Assembly: GCA_024232355.1 (NCBI GenBank)
Contig: JAAEPW010000406.1
Location: 1 to 64,000 of the forward strand
Source of the DNA: Chloroflexota bacterium
Lineage (GTDB): Bacteria > Chloroflexota > Anaerolineae > B4-G1
Reading direction: 5' to 3'
DNA: 64,000 bases
The stretch's first letter is position 1. The number at the start of each line of letters is the position of its first letter. Shown piece after piece: positions 27,337 to 37,226 of the stretch. Made by a program: the position numbers and the translations under genes. The notes under the pieces were generated by a model. It was not told the origin of the DNA, ran no database searches, and worked only from the letters and a program-made list of their open reading frames with translations.

Positions 27337-28896
27337 CTATTTGGGGGGATACCCAGTGATGCGCTGAATATCCTCATAAAGCGGGCGCAGCCGTCGGTAC
27401 ATTTGCTTATAGACCTTGTGATACAATTCCTCGTAGATGTCGCGCGCATCGGGACACGGCTCAAACGTTTGGCTCACCCGCGTCATCTCTGCCACTGCCG
27501 TCTCAAAGTTCGGGTGCAGCTCCAAGCCGACCGCTACATCCATCGCTGCCCCCAGCCCCGAGGTCTCGTAGATGTGTGGACGGCTGGCTGGCAGGTTGAA
27601 CACGTCGGCTGTGATCTGCATCGCGGCATTCGATTGCGAGCCGCCACCAGATACGCGCACCTCAGTCGTGCGCACCCGCAAGCGTTTCTGTGTTCGCTCC
27701 AACCCTTCTCTCAATGCGTAGGCCAGCCCTTCCAAAATGGCACGATAGACGTGGGCACGGGTATGCACGTCACCAAAGCCGATGATAGCTCCCTTTGCCT
27801 CCGGCCCTGGGGACTTTAGTCCCGGTGACCAGTATGGCTGCAACGTTAGCCCCATCGATCCTGGTGGTACCTCTTTAATCAACTCGTCAAACAACGTCTC
27901 CGGCGCGCAGCCCCGCTCACGAGCCAACTGTTCCTCTTGCAAGCCAAACTCCCGTCGGAACCAACTGACCATCCAGTACCCACGGTAGACCTGAATCTCC
28001 AAGTTGTAAGCCCCAGGCACGGCGCTGGGATAGGGTGGAAGAAGGGGGATCACTTCAACGTAACGGCGACTGGTAGTATTAACGGTGGCGGTGGTACCGT
28101 AAGAAAGACAAGCAACGTGAGGTTCCAGTGCCCCCGCTCCCAGCACTTCACACGCTTTGTCCGCCGCAGCAGCGATGAGGGGTAGACCAGCCGGGATACC
28201 GGTCGCCTCGGCGGCTTGGGGCGTAATCTCTCCCAACACCTTGGTAGGCGGGATCCAATCGGGCAACATCCGCTTTTCTACCGGCACCGCCTGCCACTTC
28301 CAGTCCCACTTTTTCGACAGAGCCAGCCGTTTATAGTCGAAAGGAATATATCCAACTTGGCACCCGACGCTGTCTACAAAACGATCCACCAGCTTAAAAG
28401 TCAGATACCCAGACAGAAACAAGTACTTGTGTGTGCGCTCCCAAACGTCTGGCTGCGTGGTGCGGATCCAATTTGCTTCCGCCTCGGCTTGAAGGTAAGC
28501 GGCTGTGTTGGTCATCCCACTTAGGCGAAAGGCCAATCCCCATACCCCCCTCACTGGAGGCAATCCTTCGGTACGGCGCTGATCCGGCCAGACAATGGCT
28601 GGCCGGAGTGGCTTACCCTCTTTATTCACGTTGATCATCGTAGCCCGTTGCGTGGTGAGGGCCACCCCGGCTATTGCATCCTTGGAGATAGGGCTTTCTT
28701 GCCACAACTGCTGGCAGGCCGCGCAGAGGTTGTTCCAAAAATAATTAGGATCCTGCTCAGCCCAGGCAGGCTGCTTGGAATAGTATGACTCGATCGGGAC
28801 TCGGACTTTGTGAATCAGATTGCCCCGCAGATCGAAAACAAGCGCGCGTATCGACTGCGTGCCGCAGTCAATAGCCAGAACGTGATCCTTGGACAT
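27337..28896 (-). CDS. FGGY-family carbohydrate kinase
   Basis: ATP-dependent sugar or polyol kinase of the glycerol/xylulose kinase fold, cytoplasmic. The phosphate-1 motif is [18 protein letters not shown] (about 8-25), a catalytic-region segment is [14 protein letters not shown], the adenosine region is [20 protein letters not shown] (about 424-443), and a C-terminal AxxxG helix follows ([12 protein letters not shown]). The length of 519 is usual. The substrate cannot be named from sequence alone. No sugar transporter lies nearby; neighbours are a P-type ATPase (17 bases upstream) and a macro domain gene. Confidence 0.92.
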   Translation of the reverse strand: MSKDHVLAIDCGTQSIRALVFDLRGNLIHKVRVPIESYYSKQPAWAEQDPNYFWNNLCAACQQLWQESPISKDAIAGVALTTQRATMINVNKEGKPLRPAIVWPDQRRTEGLPPVRGVWGLAFRLSGMTNTAAYLQAEAEANWIRTTQPDVWERTHKYLFLSGYLTFKLVDRFVDSVGCQVGYIPFDYKRLALSKKWDWKWQAVPVEKRMLPDWIPPTKVLGEITPQAAEATGIPAGLPLIAAAADKACEVLGAGALEPHVACLSYGTTATVNTTSRRYVEVIPLLPPYPSAVPGAYNLEIQVYRGYWMVSWFRREFGLQEEQLARERGCAPETLFDELIKEVPPGSMGLTLQPYWSPGLKSPGPEAKGAIIGFGDVHTRAHVYRAILEGLAYALREGLERTQKRLRVRTTEVRVSGGGSQSNAAMQITADVFNLPASRPHIYETSGLGAAMDVAVGLELHPNFETAVAEMTRVSQTFEPCPDARDIYEELYHKVYKQMYRRLRPLYEDIQRITGYPPK

Positions 28897-28913
28897 ACTA
28901 TCTCATAGCCGTC

Positions 28914-31769
28914 CTATCCCGCAGCCATAGCCGCGCGCTGCCGGGCACGCGACCGCACAAAAGCCTTGGTAATCTCGGCGGCTACGCCAGGCACCAACAG
29001 CAGAGGCAGAACGACCGACCATTCCTGAAACCCCAGAGGCACCGTGTTAAAGATGGATTGGAACACAGGAAGATAAACCACACTAAGCAACAAGGCGATA
29101 GAAAGCAATATCGCGTACTGCATATATTTGTTACTAAAGACTCCGATGCGACGCAGCGAAGCCCGTTCTGAGCGAGCGGTGTAGGCCCGCAGCAACTCGG
29201 AAGCCGAGAGCGTGACAAAGGCCATCGTTTGCGCCAACGCCAGATTCGACGAATCCCACCCCAGACCGACGTAATAAGCGGTCAACACCGATGCCGTGAT
29301 CGCTATAGTCTGCACGACGATGCCAACGACCATACGACGGTTGATGATCGGCTCTTTTACAGGGCGTGGTGGCTGCTCCATAATGTCAGGGTCGCCCTTT
29401 TCCATACCCAAGGCCAACGCTGGCGCACCGTCGGTGAGCAGATTGAGCCATAACAACTGGATAGCGTTCAGCGGCGACGCCGAACCGGCCAGCGTGGCCA
29501 GGAAAATGATCATGATCTCGGCCATATTGCACGAGATCAGGTAATACACAAATTTACGAATGTTGGAATAGATGATGCGCCCCTGCTCCACGGCAGAGAC
29601 GATAGAAGCGTAATTGTCATCGGTGAGCACCATATCGGCCGTCTCCTTGGAGACGTCGGTACCGGTGATGCCCATCGCCACGCCGATAGACGCCCGTTTG
29701 AGAGCCGGGGCATCGTTGACGCCATCGCCCGTCATGGCCACTACGTGGCCCTGTTCCTTGAGCGCCTCGACGATGCGCACCTTGTGCTGAGGCGAGACCC
29801 GCGCGAAAACGTCTACATCCTCGATACGCCCAGCTAGTTGCTCGTCCGAGGTATCGTTCAACTCTGATCCGGTGATGACTCCACCACCAGGCCGCAACAG
29901 ACCGATCTCTTGCGCCACGGCACACGCCGTATCGGGAAAGTCACCAGTGATCATCACGGTGCGAATGCCAGCCGTTCGTGCCCGCTCCACCGCCGGTCTG
30001 ACCTCCGGTCGAGCCGGGTCGATCATAGCCACTAAACCGATCAGGGTCAGGTCCTGTTCTATCGTGTCGGCAGTCACTTTCTCTGGCATTTGATTCAGAT
30101 GCCGATAGGTCACCGCCAGCACGCGCAGCCCACCTTGCCCCATGTCGCGGATCGTATTCTCAATATGCTGCCGCCGCGCAGACGTTAGTGGCACATCACC
30201 ACCATTCTCCAAAATGCTGTGACAAAGCGAAAGTACCACGTCGGGCGCACCCTTGACGTAGGCGATATACTCGCGCTCTCCATCTTTTTTGGCGAGAGAG
30301 TGGGAATCATCTATGCTGTGGATGGTACTCATCCGCTTGCGCTCGCTGTCAAAAGGCACTTCGTTCACGCGTGGGAACTGTGCTTCAACTGCATTCCGCC
30401 ACAACCCGGCCTTGGCCGCAGCCACCACCATTGCTCCTTCCGTTGGGTCACCCACGATGTGGTAACGCTCACCCTCATCGTGGCGTTTCGCGTCCTCCTC
30501 ATCATCGGGATCGACTTCTTCCAACAGAGCATCAGAGCAGAGCAAGCTGCCGGTGAGCAGGGCCATCATCTCGATGTTGTCTTGTGGGGCGGAAAGAGTC
30601 CCATAGTTGGTGAATTCTCCCTTGGGCGCATATCCCTGACCGCTCACATCCAATCGCCAACCCGCTACGTAGAGCCGCACGGCCATCATCTCGTTTTGGG
30701 TCAAAGTACCGGTCTTGTCAGAGCAGATGACGGTAGCACTGCCCAACGTCTCCACAGCCGGCAAGCGACGAATGAGCGCATTGCGGCGCGCCATCTCACG
30801 CATTCCCATCGCCAGGCAAATAGTGACGACGGCGGCCAGCCCCTCTGGCACAGCCGCAATCGCCAAGCTTACGGCGACGATGAACAGTTCCACGATCTGT
30901 TCCTTGGTATGGGTTAGATAAAGCGCAAATCCGTCACTAGAAATAATGGATAGATCAGTGCGCTGGATAATCGCTTGGATAAAAACAATGCCACAAATAG
31001 CCAACGACCCCCACCCTAGCAAACGCCCCAGTTCATCCAGTCGAACCTGAAGTGGCGTGGGTTCTTCTTCGTAGGATTGGATCATCTCGGCAATGAGGCC
31101 GATCTGCGTCTCCATACCGGTGGCGACGACGACGCCAGTGCCTCTCCCATAGGTAACGGTGCTGCTCATAAACGCACAGTTGATGCGATCACCCAAGGAC
31201 ACATCCTCCAGCAAATTGGTGGCGGCCATTTTTTCCACTGGCACCGATTCGCCCGTGAGCGATGCCTCGTCGATTCTGAGATTAAAGCTCTGAATCAAGC
31301 GCAAATCCGCCGGGACATAGTTACCGGCTTCGAGAAAGACGACATCGCCAGGAACCAATTCGCGGGCCGGAATGGTCACCCGGTGACCATCTCGCAACAC
31401 GTGAGCCTCCGGGGCAGACATCTTTTTGAGCGCGGCCAACGCCTCTTCTGCCTTGCCCTCTTGAACCACACCCAGCACAGCGTTGAGGATGACGATCGCC
31501 ATAATCGCGCCAGCCTCTATCGTCTCGCCCAACAAAAGAGAGAGAATAGCGGCAACGATCAGGATCATGATGATGAAATTGTTGAATTGAGCCAACAGCA
31601 GCTGCCAAAAGCCCGGTCGGGGCCGTTCGGCCAATTCGTTAAGGCCATATTGATCCGGACGTACCCTAGCCTGCTCTGCTGTAAGGCCTATCTCTGGGTC
31701 GATCTCTAGGATCTTGGCCACTTTTTGAACCGAATGGCTGTGCCACGCAATTGTCTTTTCCGTTTCCAT
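28914..31769 (-). CDS. P-type cation ATPase, probably calcium type (P2A-like)
   Basis: Membrane pump of 951 residues. It has a cation-ATPase N-terminal domain (about 1-70), actuator loop LTGESVPVEK (about 171), ion-site PEGL in helix 4 (308-311), phosphorylation site DKTGTLTQNE (Asp 351), nucleotide-binding KGAPDVVL, hinge MTGDGVNDAPALK, helix 6 near LLWLNLLTDGAPALALG, and ten predicted helices. The PEGL and NLLTDG motifs suit Ca2+ (SERCA/PMR1-like) ATPases over heavy-metal types. GAGGAG precedes the ATG. A promoter lies upstream; FGGY kinase and macro genes follow at 17 and 14 bases. Confidence 0.95.
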   Translation of the reverse strand: METEKTIAWHSHSVQKVAKILEIDPEIGLTAEQARVRPDQYGLNELAERPRPGFWQLLLAQFNNFIIMILIVAAILSLLLGETIEAGAIMAIVILNAVLGVVQEGKAEEALAALKKMSAPEAHVLRDGHRVTIPARELVPGDVVFLEAGNYVPADLRLIQSFNLRIDEASLTGESVPVEKMAATNLLEDVSLGDRINCAFMSSTVTYGRGTGVVVATGMETQIGLIAEMIQSYEEEPTPLQVRLDELGRLLGWGSLAICGIVFIQAIIQRTDLSIISSDGFALYLTHTKEQIVELFIVAVSLAIAAVPEGLAAVVTICLAMGMREMARRNALIRRLPAVETLGSATVICSDKTGTLTQNEMMAVRLYVAGWRLDVSGQGYAPKGEFTNYGTLSAPQDNIEMMALLTGSLLCSDALLEEVDPDDEEDAKRHDEGERYHIVGDPTEGAMVVAAAKAGLWRNAVEAQFPRVNEVPFDSERKRMSTIHSIDDSHSLAKKDGEREYIAYVKGAPDVVLSLCHSILENGGDVPLTSARRQHIENTIRDMGQGGLRVLAVTYRHLNQMPEKVTADTIEQDLTLIGLVAMIDPARPEVRPAVERARTAGIRTVMITGDFPDTACAVAQEIGLLRPGGGVITGSELNDTSDEQLAGRIEDVDVFARVSPQHKVRIVEALKEQGHVVAMTGDGVNDAPALKRASIGVAMGITGTDVSKETADMVLTDDNYASIVSAVEQGRIIYSNIRKFVYYLISCNMAEIMIIFLATLAGSASPLNAIQLLWLNLLTDGAPALALGMEKGDPDIMEQPPRPVKEPIINRRMVVGIVVQTIAITASVLTAYYVGLGWDSSNLALAQTMAFVTLSASELLRAYTARSERASLRRIGVFSNKYMQYAILLSIALLLSVVYLPVFQSIFNTVPLGFQEWSVVLPLLLVPGVAAEITKAFVRSRARQRAAMAAG

Positions 31770-31810
31770 ACACTCCTCACTATGTTTGTCAGAATATCGC
31801 TCAGGGGCAG

Positions 31811-31840
31811 ATTATAGCACACACTCGGTCAAAAAACCAA
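31811..31840 (-). promoter_or_regulatory. Predicted promoter of the P-type ATPase operon
   Basis: Minus strand: TTGGTT (31840-31835), 18-base spacer, TATAAT (31816-31811). Confidence 0.6.
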
Positions 31841-31890
31841 GTCCCCCAACAGATATTACGCAATTACACGCCTTACGTTTCAAGAATTCC

Positions 31891-32871
31891 TCATTGTATG
31901 CCCCACCAATACATGTCCGCCAACTTTTGATGTTCCGTCCGCAACCGCGCGTAACTCTCGTATCGATGCTGGCTCACCAATCCATCCTCCACTGCTTTCA
32001 ATACGGCACAATCCGGCTCTACGCTGTGCGTACAGTCGGAAAAGCGACAATCAGTCACCAACGGCGCAATGTCGGGAAAGTAAGCGTCCAATTCTTCCGG
32101 GTCCACATCGAAAAAAGCCAGAGCGCGGATGCCGGGGGTATCTGCTACCCAACCGCCCACATCCAACGGGACGAGTTGGGGCACGACGGTGGTGTGACGT
32201 CCTTTGGTAGTGGCCTGGCTCACCTCACGCACGCGCAGTCCCAACTCGGGCTGCACTGCGTTCAGCAAACTCGTCTTGCCCACGCCCGATGATCCCATCA
32301 GTGCCGAGAGTTTCCCCTGCAACGTATCGCGCAATGCGTCTACCCCATCACCGGATTTGGCACAGGTAAAGAGTACGGGGTAACCAATCTCTTGGTAAAT
32401 CTCAAAGATCGTCTGGGCCTTTGAGTGGTCCACCAGGTCGATCTTGTTGGCGCAGATGACAGCGGGGATTTCTTGAAGCTCGGCGCCGACCAGCAACCGG
32501 TCGAGCATGCGCAATCTTGGGGATGGCTCTGCACAGGCTACGACAAAAACCGCCTGGTCGGGGTTGGCGACGAGGACCTGCTCCCGTTCGGACAGATACC
32601 CACTCTTGTTCCATCGTCGGGAGCCGCGCCCGCCGCCGCTGGGAGCCAATCGTGCCAATACCCGCTCCCGCTCGGCGATCTCTTCGATCATCCCGTTACC
32701 GTCCTCGCCCAAGCTAATGCGCACCCGGTCACCGAGGGCCACCAGATCGGTGTCGAGCCGCTTTTTCTTGAGGCGTCCTCTCACCCGGCAAACAAAATCA
32801 CCATTACCGGTATGGACGGTGAAAAAACCACTTTGTGCTTTGATGATCAGGCCATTGATCAGATCAGGCAT
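31891..32871 (-). CDS. rsgA: Ribosome small-subunit-dependent GTPase RsgA
   Basis: Circularly permuted GTPase that checks maturation of the 30S subunit. An N-terminal OB fold (about 1-75) is followed by G4 NKIDLVD (about 142), then G1 GSSGVGKTSLLN (about 193-204) and G3 DTPGIR (about 244), which is the permuted order. The C-terminal zinc site is CRFSDCTHSVEPDC (about 277-290). 326 residues is usual. The ribosome site is weak, but the promoter is strong. Confidence 0.96.
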   Translation of the reverse strand: MPDLINGLIIKAQSGFFTVHTGNGDFVCRVRGRLKKKRLDTDLVALGDRVRISLGEDGNGMIEEIAERERVLARLAPSGGGRGSRRWNKSGYLSEREQVLVANPDQAVFVVACAEPSPRLRMLDRLLVGAELQEIPAVICANKIDLVDHSKAQTIFEIYQEIGYPVLFTCAKSGDGVDALRDTLQGKLSALMGSSGVGKTSLLNAVQPELGLRVREVSQATTKGRHTTVVPQLVPLDVGGWVADTPGIRALAFFDVDPEELDAYFPDIAPLVTDCRFSDCTHSVEPDCAVLKAVEDGLVSQHRYESYARLRTEHQKLADMYWWGIQ

Positions 32872-32931
32872 TCGACTGCTGGTCCCAATTTTTGCATAGA
32901 CGTTAGCTCCTCCAGAATCTCAATATAATGC

Positions 32932-32960
32932 ATTGTAAACAGTTTCGGCCTTTCTGTCAA
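32932..32960 (-). promoter_or_regulatory. Predicted sigma70 promoter of rsgA
   Basis: Minus strand: TTGACA (32960-32955), 17-base spacer, TACAAT (32937-32932). The gene-free stretch 32872-33255 holds this and the MITE. Confidence 0.75.
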
Positions 32961-33095
32961 CGTGTTGTACGGGGTCGAGTTTGGTTGGACCTGCGCCGAG
33001 TCCAGTCGCGCAGTTTCCAACCATTCCTGGGACTAGCGTGATTGCGTGGGGCCTCTAGTTGCCGCAATCCGAATATTATAGTTTAAAATATTGAC

Positions 33096-33236
33096 GGCAC
33101 TGGTTCAGTTGGGTGGGATTTTTAGAGAATAGTGGCTCGAAATTGAGCTTGTAGCCGCGCTTTCCATAGCGCGTAAGGCTCTACGAGGTATGGAAACCTC
33201 GTCTACATCGTAATCCCATTCAACTGAACCAGTACC
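33096..33236. mobile_element. MITE-like element, 141 bp with 8-base target duplication
   Basis: Terminal inverted repeats of about 25 bases begin GGCACTGGTTCAG at 33096 and end with its near complement CTGAACCAGTACC at 33236, with 3 mismatches. Both flanks carry ATATTGAC (33088-33095 and 33237-33244). The interior contains palindromes, including the 23-base repeat also found at 12-34. It has no coding capacity. Confidence 0.75.
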
Positions 33237-33255
33237 ATATTGACGTAAAGGGTCT

Positions 33256-35100
33256 TTATTCCACGGTCACTGATTTAGCCAAGTTGCGAGGTTGATCAAC
33301 GTCACAGCCTCTCCGTACTGCCAAATAGTAGGCCAACAGTTGCATCGGGATGACATTGACTACGGGCGAGAGCAAAGGGGGTGTCGGCGGAACGTAGAGT
33401 ACGTGATCGGCCTTAGTCGCGATATCGTCGTCCCCTTCTGTCGCCAACGCGATGACGATACCTCCTCGCGCTTTGACTTGTTCGACTTGGCTAATCATCT
33501 TTTCATAGACGTGATCACGCACCGTAATGGCGACAACGGGCATCATCTTGTCGATCAATGCAATAGGGCCATGTTTCATCTCTCCGGCCGGATAGCCCTC
33601 GGCGTGGATATAGGAAATTTCTTTCAGTTTGAGCGCCCCTTCCAGAGCGATGGGATAGTTGATACCCCGTCCGAGGTATAGAGCATGCGCTCGATCTTGG
33701 AACCGGTTTGCCAACAATTCGTACTCGTCACCATGCTCCAACGCACGCCCTACCAGACCGGGTAACCGGGCTAGGTCATTCACCCTCTGCCTGAGTTTAT
33801 CACTCACCAGTACACCCCGCAACTCTCCCAGGTAACATCCCAGCAGATAGAGGTCCACTAGGCTGGCGGTAAACGCTTTGGTAGAGGCCACACCGATTTC
33901 TGGTCCAGCATGCATCAGAATATAACCATCCGAGAGACGCATCGCCTGGCTGCCAATGACGTTAACAATGCTCCATAGGCGCGCGCCCTTGCCTCGCGCC
34001 TCCTCCATTGCTGCCAATGTGTCCACTGTTTCGCCACTCTGAGTAATGGCCAGTACAGCCGTATTTCCGTTAACGATGGGATCACGATAACGAAACTCGG
34101 AGCCGTAATCCACCTCGACCGGTATGCGGGCCAACGACTCGAGAATAAACTTGCCCACCAATCCAGCATAGGCCGAGGTGCCGCACGCGACAATGATCAC
34201 TTTCTCCAACGTCCGAGCCTCGGACGACGTCAACTCTAGATTCTCCAACCGTACCTGACCGGTCTCGAGTTTGGCCCGCCCACGAATGGTATCGGTGATA
34301 GAACGTCCTTGCTCGTAAATTTCTTTTTGCATGAACCGATCATATGGCCCCTTGGCCGCCGCTACGGGATTCCAGGGGATGGTGTGCGTTTCTGTCATCA
34401 CTGGCTCTCCATCCAACGTGGACACCTGTACCCCATCCCGCGTTACCACCGCCAACTGCCGGTCCTCGACAAAAATCATATCACGGGTATGTTCTAGAAT
34501 TGCGGGGATATCAGAGGCGATGAACATCTCATCCATTCCTACCCCAACAATAATCCCGCCGGCATTCCCAATACGAACCGCCACCAAACGTCCCGGCTCA
34601 CGACTACTGAGAAACACAAAAGCATTGGCCCCCTTGATGTGAACCAATGCCTGACGCACCGCAGTCTCCAGGTCGGCCCCTTCTGAAAGGTACGCCTCAA
34701 CCAAATGCACAACTACTTCCGAGTCAGTCTCTGAGGTAAAATCCCGACCCTCGGCCTCCAACTCTTGACGCAGCGAAAGAAAATTCTCAATGATGCCATT
34801 GTGAATAGAGGTAACCTCACCCGTAATTCCAACGTGGGGGTGAGCGTTGCGGCGGCTGGGTTCGCCGTGAGTGGCCCAACGGGTGTGCCCGATGCCAATC
34901 TGCCCGCTCACCGGTTCAGTGTCCACCAGTCCCATCAGACCAGACAGTTTACCGACCTCACGCCGCACCTCGATGGCGCCATTCGGCTGCACCACCGCCA
35001 GTCCAGCCGAGTCGTAGCCTCGATACTCGAGCCGTTTTAGACCTTTGAGAATAATGGGGGTCGCATCACGTGGTCCTACATAGCCTACAATTCCGCACAT
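33256..35100 (-). CDS. glmS: Glutamine-fructose-6-phosphate aminotransferase (isomerising)
   Basis: Makes glucosamine-6-phosphate for cell wall and amino-sugar synthesis. The ATG at 35100 is chosen because the next residue is the catalytic cysteine (MCGIVGYVG), which must be N-terminal after Met removal, and GAGGAGG lies 5 bases upstream. An N-terminal class II amidotransferase domain (GHTRWATHGEPS) is followed by two SIS sugar-isomerase domains (CGTSAYAG; YLGRGINYPIALEGALKLKE) and the C-terminal DQPRNLAKSVTVE. 614 residues. There is no room for a glmS ribozyme in the 85 bases before the gene. It lies downstream of aspS, past a terminator. Confidence 0.97.
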   Translation of the reverse strand: MCGIVGYVGPRDATPIILKGLKRLEYRGYDSAGLAVVQPNGAIEVRREVGKLSGLMGLVDTEPVSGQIGIGHTRWATHGEPSRRNAHPHVGITGEVTSIHNGIIENFLSLRQELEAEGRDFTSETDSEVVVHLVEAYLSEGADLETAVRQALVHIKGANAFVFLSSREPGRLVAVRIGNAGGIIVGVGMDEMFIASDIPAILEHTRDMIFVEDRQLAVVTRDGVQVSTLDGEPVMTETHTIPWNPVAAAKGPYDRFMQKEIYEQGRSITDTIRGRAKLETGQVRLENLELTSSEARTLEKVIIVACGTSAYAGLVGKFILESLARIPVEVDYGSEFRYRDPIVNGNTAVLAITQSGETVDTLAAMEEARGKGARLWSIVNVIGSQAMRLSDGYILMHAGPEIGVASTKAFTASLVDLYLLGCYLGELRGVLVSDKLRQRVNDLARLPGLVGRALEHGDEYELLANRFQDRAHALYLGRGINYPIALEGALKLKEISYIHAEGYPAGEMKHGPIALIDKMMPVVAITVRDHVYEKMISQVEQVKARGGIVIALATEGDDDIATKADHVLYVPPTPPLLSPVVNVIPMQLLAYYLAVRRGCDVDQPRNLAKSVTVE

Positions 35101-35118
35101 GGGTTCCTCCTCTATAAC

Positions 35119-35176
35119 AAAAAACACAGACGAGCAGGATTGGTTAATGCTGATTTCTCATTCCTGCTCATCTGTG
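35119..35176 (-). terminator. Rho-independent terminator after aspS
   Basis: Fifteen-base arms (35125-35139 and 35162-35176) with one G-U type change, followed on the minus strand by six T. It sits between aspS and glmS and would end or reduce aspS transcription before glmS. Confidence 0.7.
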
Positions 35177-35185
35177 CTCTATTCG

Positions 35186-36955
35186 CTATTCTTTTGATTT
35201 CACAATCCGAATGTGCAATTCCTCCAGTTGTTTCGCCTCTGCGGATGACGGCGCGCCAGCCATCAAGTCAGCCGCTTGTTGAGTCTTGGGAAAGGCGATC
35301 ACCTCGCGGATGTTGGGCTCGCCGGCCAGCAGCATCACCAACCGATCGATCCCAGGCGCGATCCCCCCGTGAGGCGGTGTACCAAACTCGAACGCCTCCA
35401 ACATGTGACCAAACCGTTCCCGCGCCACATCCGCGTCCAGCCCGATCAACCCGAATACCTTTTCTTGCACATCCCGCTGATGGATTCGGATGCTGCCGCC
35501 GCCGGTCTCCTCGCCGTTGATCACCAAGTCGTGCTGTTGACCGCGTGCTGCGCCCGGGTCGGTGTCCAAGAGCGCCATGTCCTCTTCGACCGGCGCGGTG
35601 AATAAGTGATGGCTGGGGTCCCAACGCTGCTCGTCCTCGCTCCATTCAAAGAGCGGGAAATCAACCACCCAGCAGCAAGCCAATATCTGGCGGTCTCGCA
35701 GCCCCAACCGCTCCCCCAACTCTAGCCGCAGCGCGCTCAACGCCGCGTTCACAATCGAAGGACGATCGGCCACAAAGAGCATCAAGTCGCCTGGCTCCGC
35801 TTCCATCCGTTTGATGATGGCCGCCACCTCGTCCTCTGCGAGGAACTTGGCAAAGGGCGAACGCACAGCACCTTCCTGGTCCAATGCCATCCAAGCCAAT
35901 CCCTTAGCCTCCTCCCCCTGAGCTATTTCGGCCAACTCATCAAGCTGGCGCCGACTGTACGTGCCACAACCGGGTGCACAAATACCCCTGACCCGTCCAC
36001 CAGCAGTGACAGTTTTGCTAAATATTCCAAAGCCACACTCGGCAACCAAATCAGAGATGTCCATCAACTCTACCCCAAAGCTCATATCGGGCCGGTCAGT
36101 GCCAAATCGATGCATCGCCTCGGCGTGGGTGAGACGCGGGAATGGTTTGGAGAGCAACTGTCGGTCGGAGCAATCCTCAATGATGCCAGTTATCAGAGTC
36201 TCGGCGAGCGCTATTACATCCTCCTGCTCAATAAAGCTCATCTCCAGGTCGAGTTGCGTAAATTCGGGCTGGCGGTCACCCCGTTGATCCTCGTCCCGGA
36301 AGCAGCGAGCGATCTGAAAGTATCGTTCATACCCAGCGACCATTAGCAGTTGCTTGAGTTGCTGAGGCGACTGCGGAAGCGCGTAAAACTTGCCCGGATG
36401 CACACGGCTGGGAACCAAATAGTCCCGAGCACCCTCTGGCGTGGTCTTGAACAAAATTGGCGTCTCGATCTCGACAAAATCTCGATCCGTAAGAAAATCG
36501 CGAATGTACTTGACCACTCGATGGCGCAAAAGCATATTACGCTGCATACGTGGCCGCCGCAAATCCAAGTAACGATACTGGAGCCGCAGTGCCTCATCCA
36601 CATGACCGTCACTATAAATATAAAACGGCGGCGTCTTGGCCGGATTGAGCACTTTTACTGTGTGAGCTATAACCTCGATCTCACCCGTGGGTATATCCGG
36701 ATTGGCCAACCCCTCCGGTCTGGCCTGCACGATGCCCTTGATCTGAAGTACGTATTCGCCGCGTGCTTGCTGCAACGTCGCGTGTGCGTCCGGTGCATCA
36801 GGGTTAGCTACCACTTGCACAATGCCAGAGCGATCGCGCAGGTCTATAAAAGCCAAGCCGCCGTGGTCGCGCCAACGATTCACCCACCCTGCCAAGGTAA
36901 TTTCTTGGCCAACGTGTGTGACATTCAACTCGTTACAATTGTGTGTTTTCAACAT
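35186..36955 (-). CDS. aspS: Aspartate-tRNA ligase
   Basis: Class II synthetase for tRNA-Asp (or Asp/Asn in a non-discriminating form). It has an N-terminal OB anticodon domain (about 1-110; [20 protein letters not shown]), a core with motif 2 [20 protein letters not shown] (about 218-237), the GAD insertion domain of bacterial AspRS (about 285-410) and motif 3 [22 protein letters not shown] near 535. 589 residues is usual. AAAAGGAG precedes the ATG. A 180-base leader with a candidate attenuator lies upstream. Confidence 0.97.
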   Translation of the reverse strand: MLKTHNCNELNVTHVGQEITLAGWVNRWRDHGGLAFIDLRDRSGIVQVVANPDAPDAHATLQQARGEYVLQIKGIVQARPEGLANPDIPTGEIEVIAHTVKVLNPAKTPPFYIYSDGHVDEALRLQYRYLDLRRPRMQRNMLLRHRVVKYIRDFLTDRDFVEIETPILFKTTPEGARDYLVPSRVHPGKFYALPQSPQQLKQLLMVAGYERYFQIARCFRDEDQRGDRQPEFTQLDLEMSFIEQEDVIALAETLITGIIEDCSDRQLLSKPFPRLTHAEAMHRFGTDRPDMSFGVELMDISDLVAECGFGIFSKTVTAGGRVRGICAPGCGTYSRRQLDELAEIAQGEEAKGLAWMALDQEGAVRSPFAKFLAEDEVAAIIKRMEAEPGDLMLFVADRPSIVNAALSALRLELGERLGLRDRQILACCWVVDFPLFEWSEDEQRWDPSHHLFTAPVEEDMALLDTDPGAARGQQHDLVINGEETGGGSIRIHQRDVQEKVFGLIGLDADVARERFGHMLEAFEFGTPPHGGIAPGIDRLVMLLAGEPNIREVIAFPKTQQAADLMAGAPSSAEAKQLEELHIRIVKSKE

Positions 36956-37013
36956 GATCGGCTCCTTTTCGACAATAACACGTGAGTAATTGTATTACAC
37001 CTGAATAAAAAAC

Positions 37014-37079
37014 AAGCCGCCCAGTGTAGGGCGGCTTTGGTAAAAGCAAGGACCAGACGTGTCACACCGTCGGCCGCCC
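37014..37079 (-). promoter_or_regulatory. Candidate attenuator in the aspS leader
   Basis: On the minus-strand RNA, AAGCCGCCC and GGGCGGCTT form a perfect 9-base stem with a 6-base loop (37037-37014), followed by TGTTTTTT. Upstream, a second copy of GGGCGGC (37079-37073) can pair instead with GCCGCCC and break the terminator. I do not see a T-box consensus. Confidence 0.55.
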
Positions 37080-37145
37080 TTGGGGGCCACAGAAATTATC
37101 GTTATCAACAATCAACAAAACAGTGTATATTGCCATCTTGGCGAG

Positions 37146-37174
37146 AGTATAGCACCACTTTGAAAAGGTGTCAA
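37146..37174 (-). promoter_or_regulatory. Predicted sigma70 promoter of aspS
   Basis: Minus strand: TTGACA (37174-37169), 17-base spacer, TATACT (37151-37146). Confidence 0.8.
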
Positions 37175-37192
37175 GCAAACATTCACGCTAGG

Positions 37193-37220
37193 TTGCCCAT
37201 ACGCCCAAAGACGGTATAAT
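37193..37220 (+). promoter_or_regulatory. Promoter giving a probably leaderless transcript
   Basis: TTGCCC (37193-37198), 16-base spacer, TATAAT (37215-37220). The ATG at 37227 lies where transcription should start. It is back to back with the aspS promoter. Confidence 0.6.
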
Positions 37221-37226
37221 GCTCGT

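Noticed and set aside
35101..35185. glmS ribozyme
   Set aside because: Only 85 bases separate aspS and glmS, filled by a terminator hairpin and ribosome site; too short for the ribozyme core.
36956..37140. T-box riboswitch before aspS
   Set aside because: Terminator and competing arm are present, but the conserved T-box UGGNACC sequence is not seen; kept as an unclassified attenuator.
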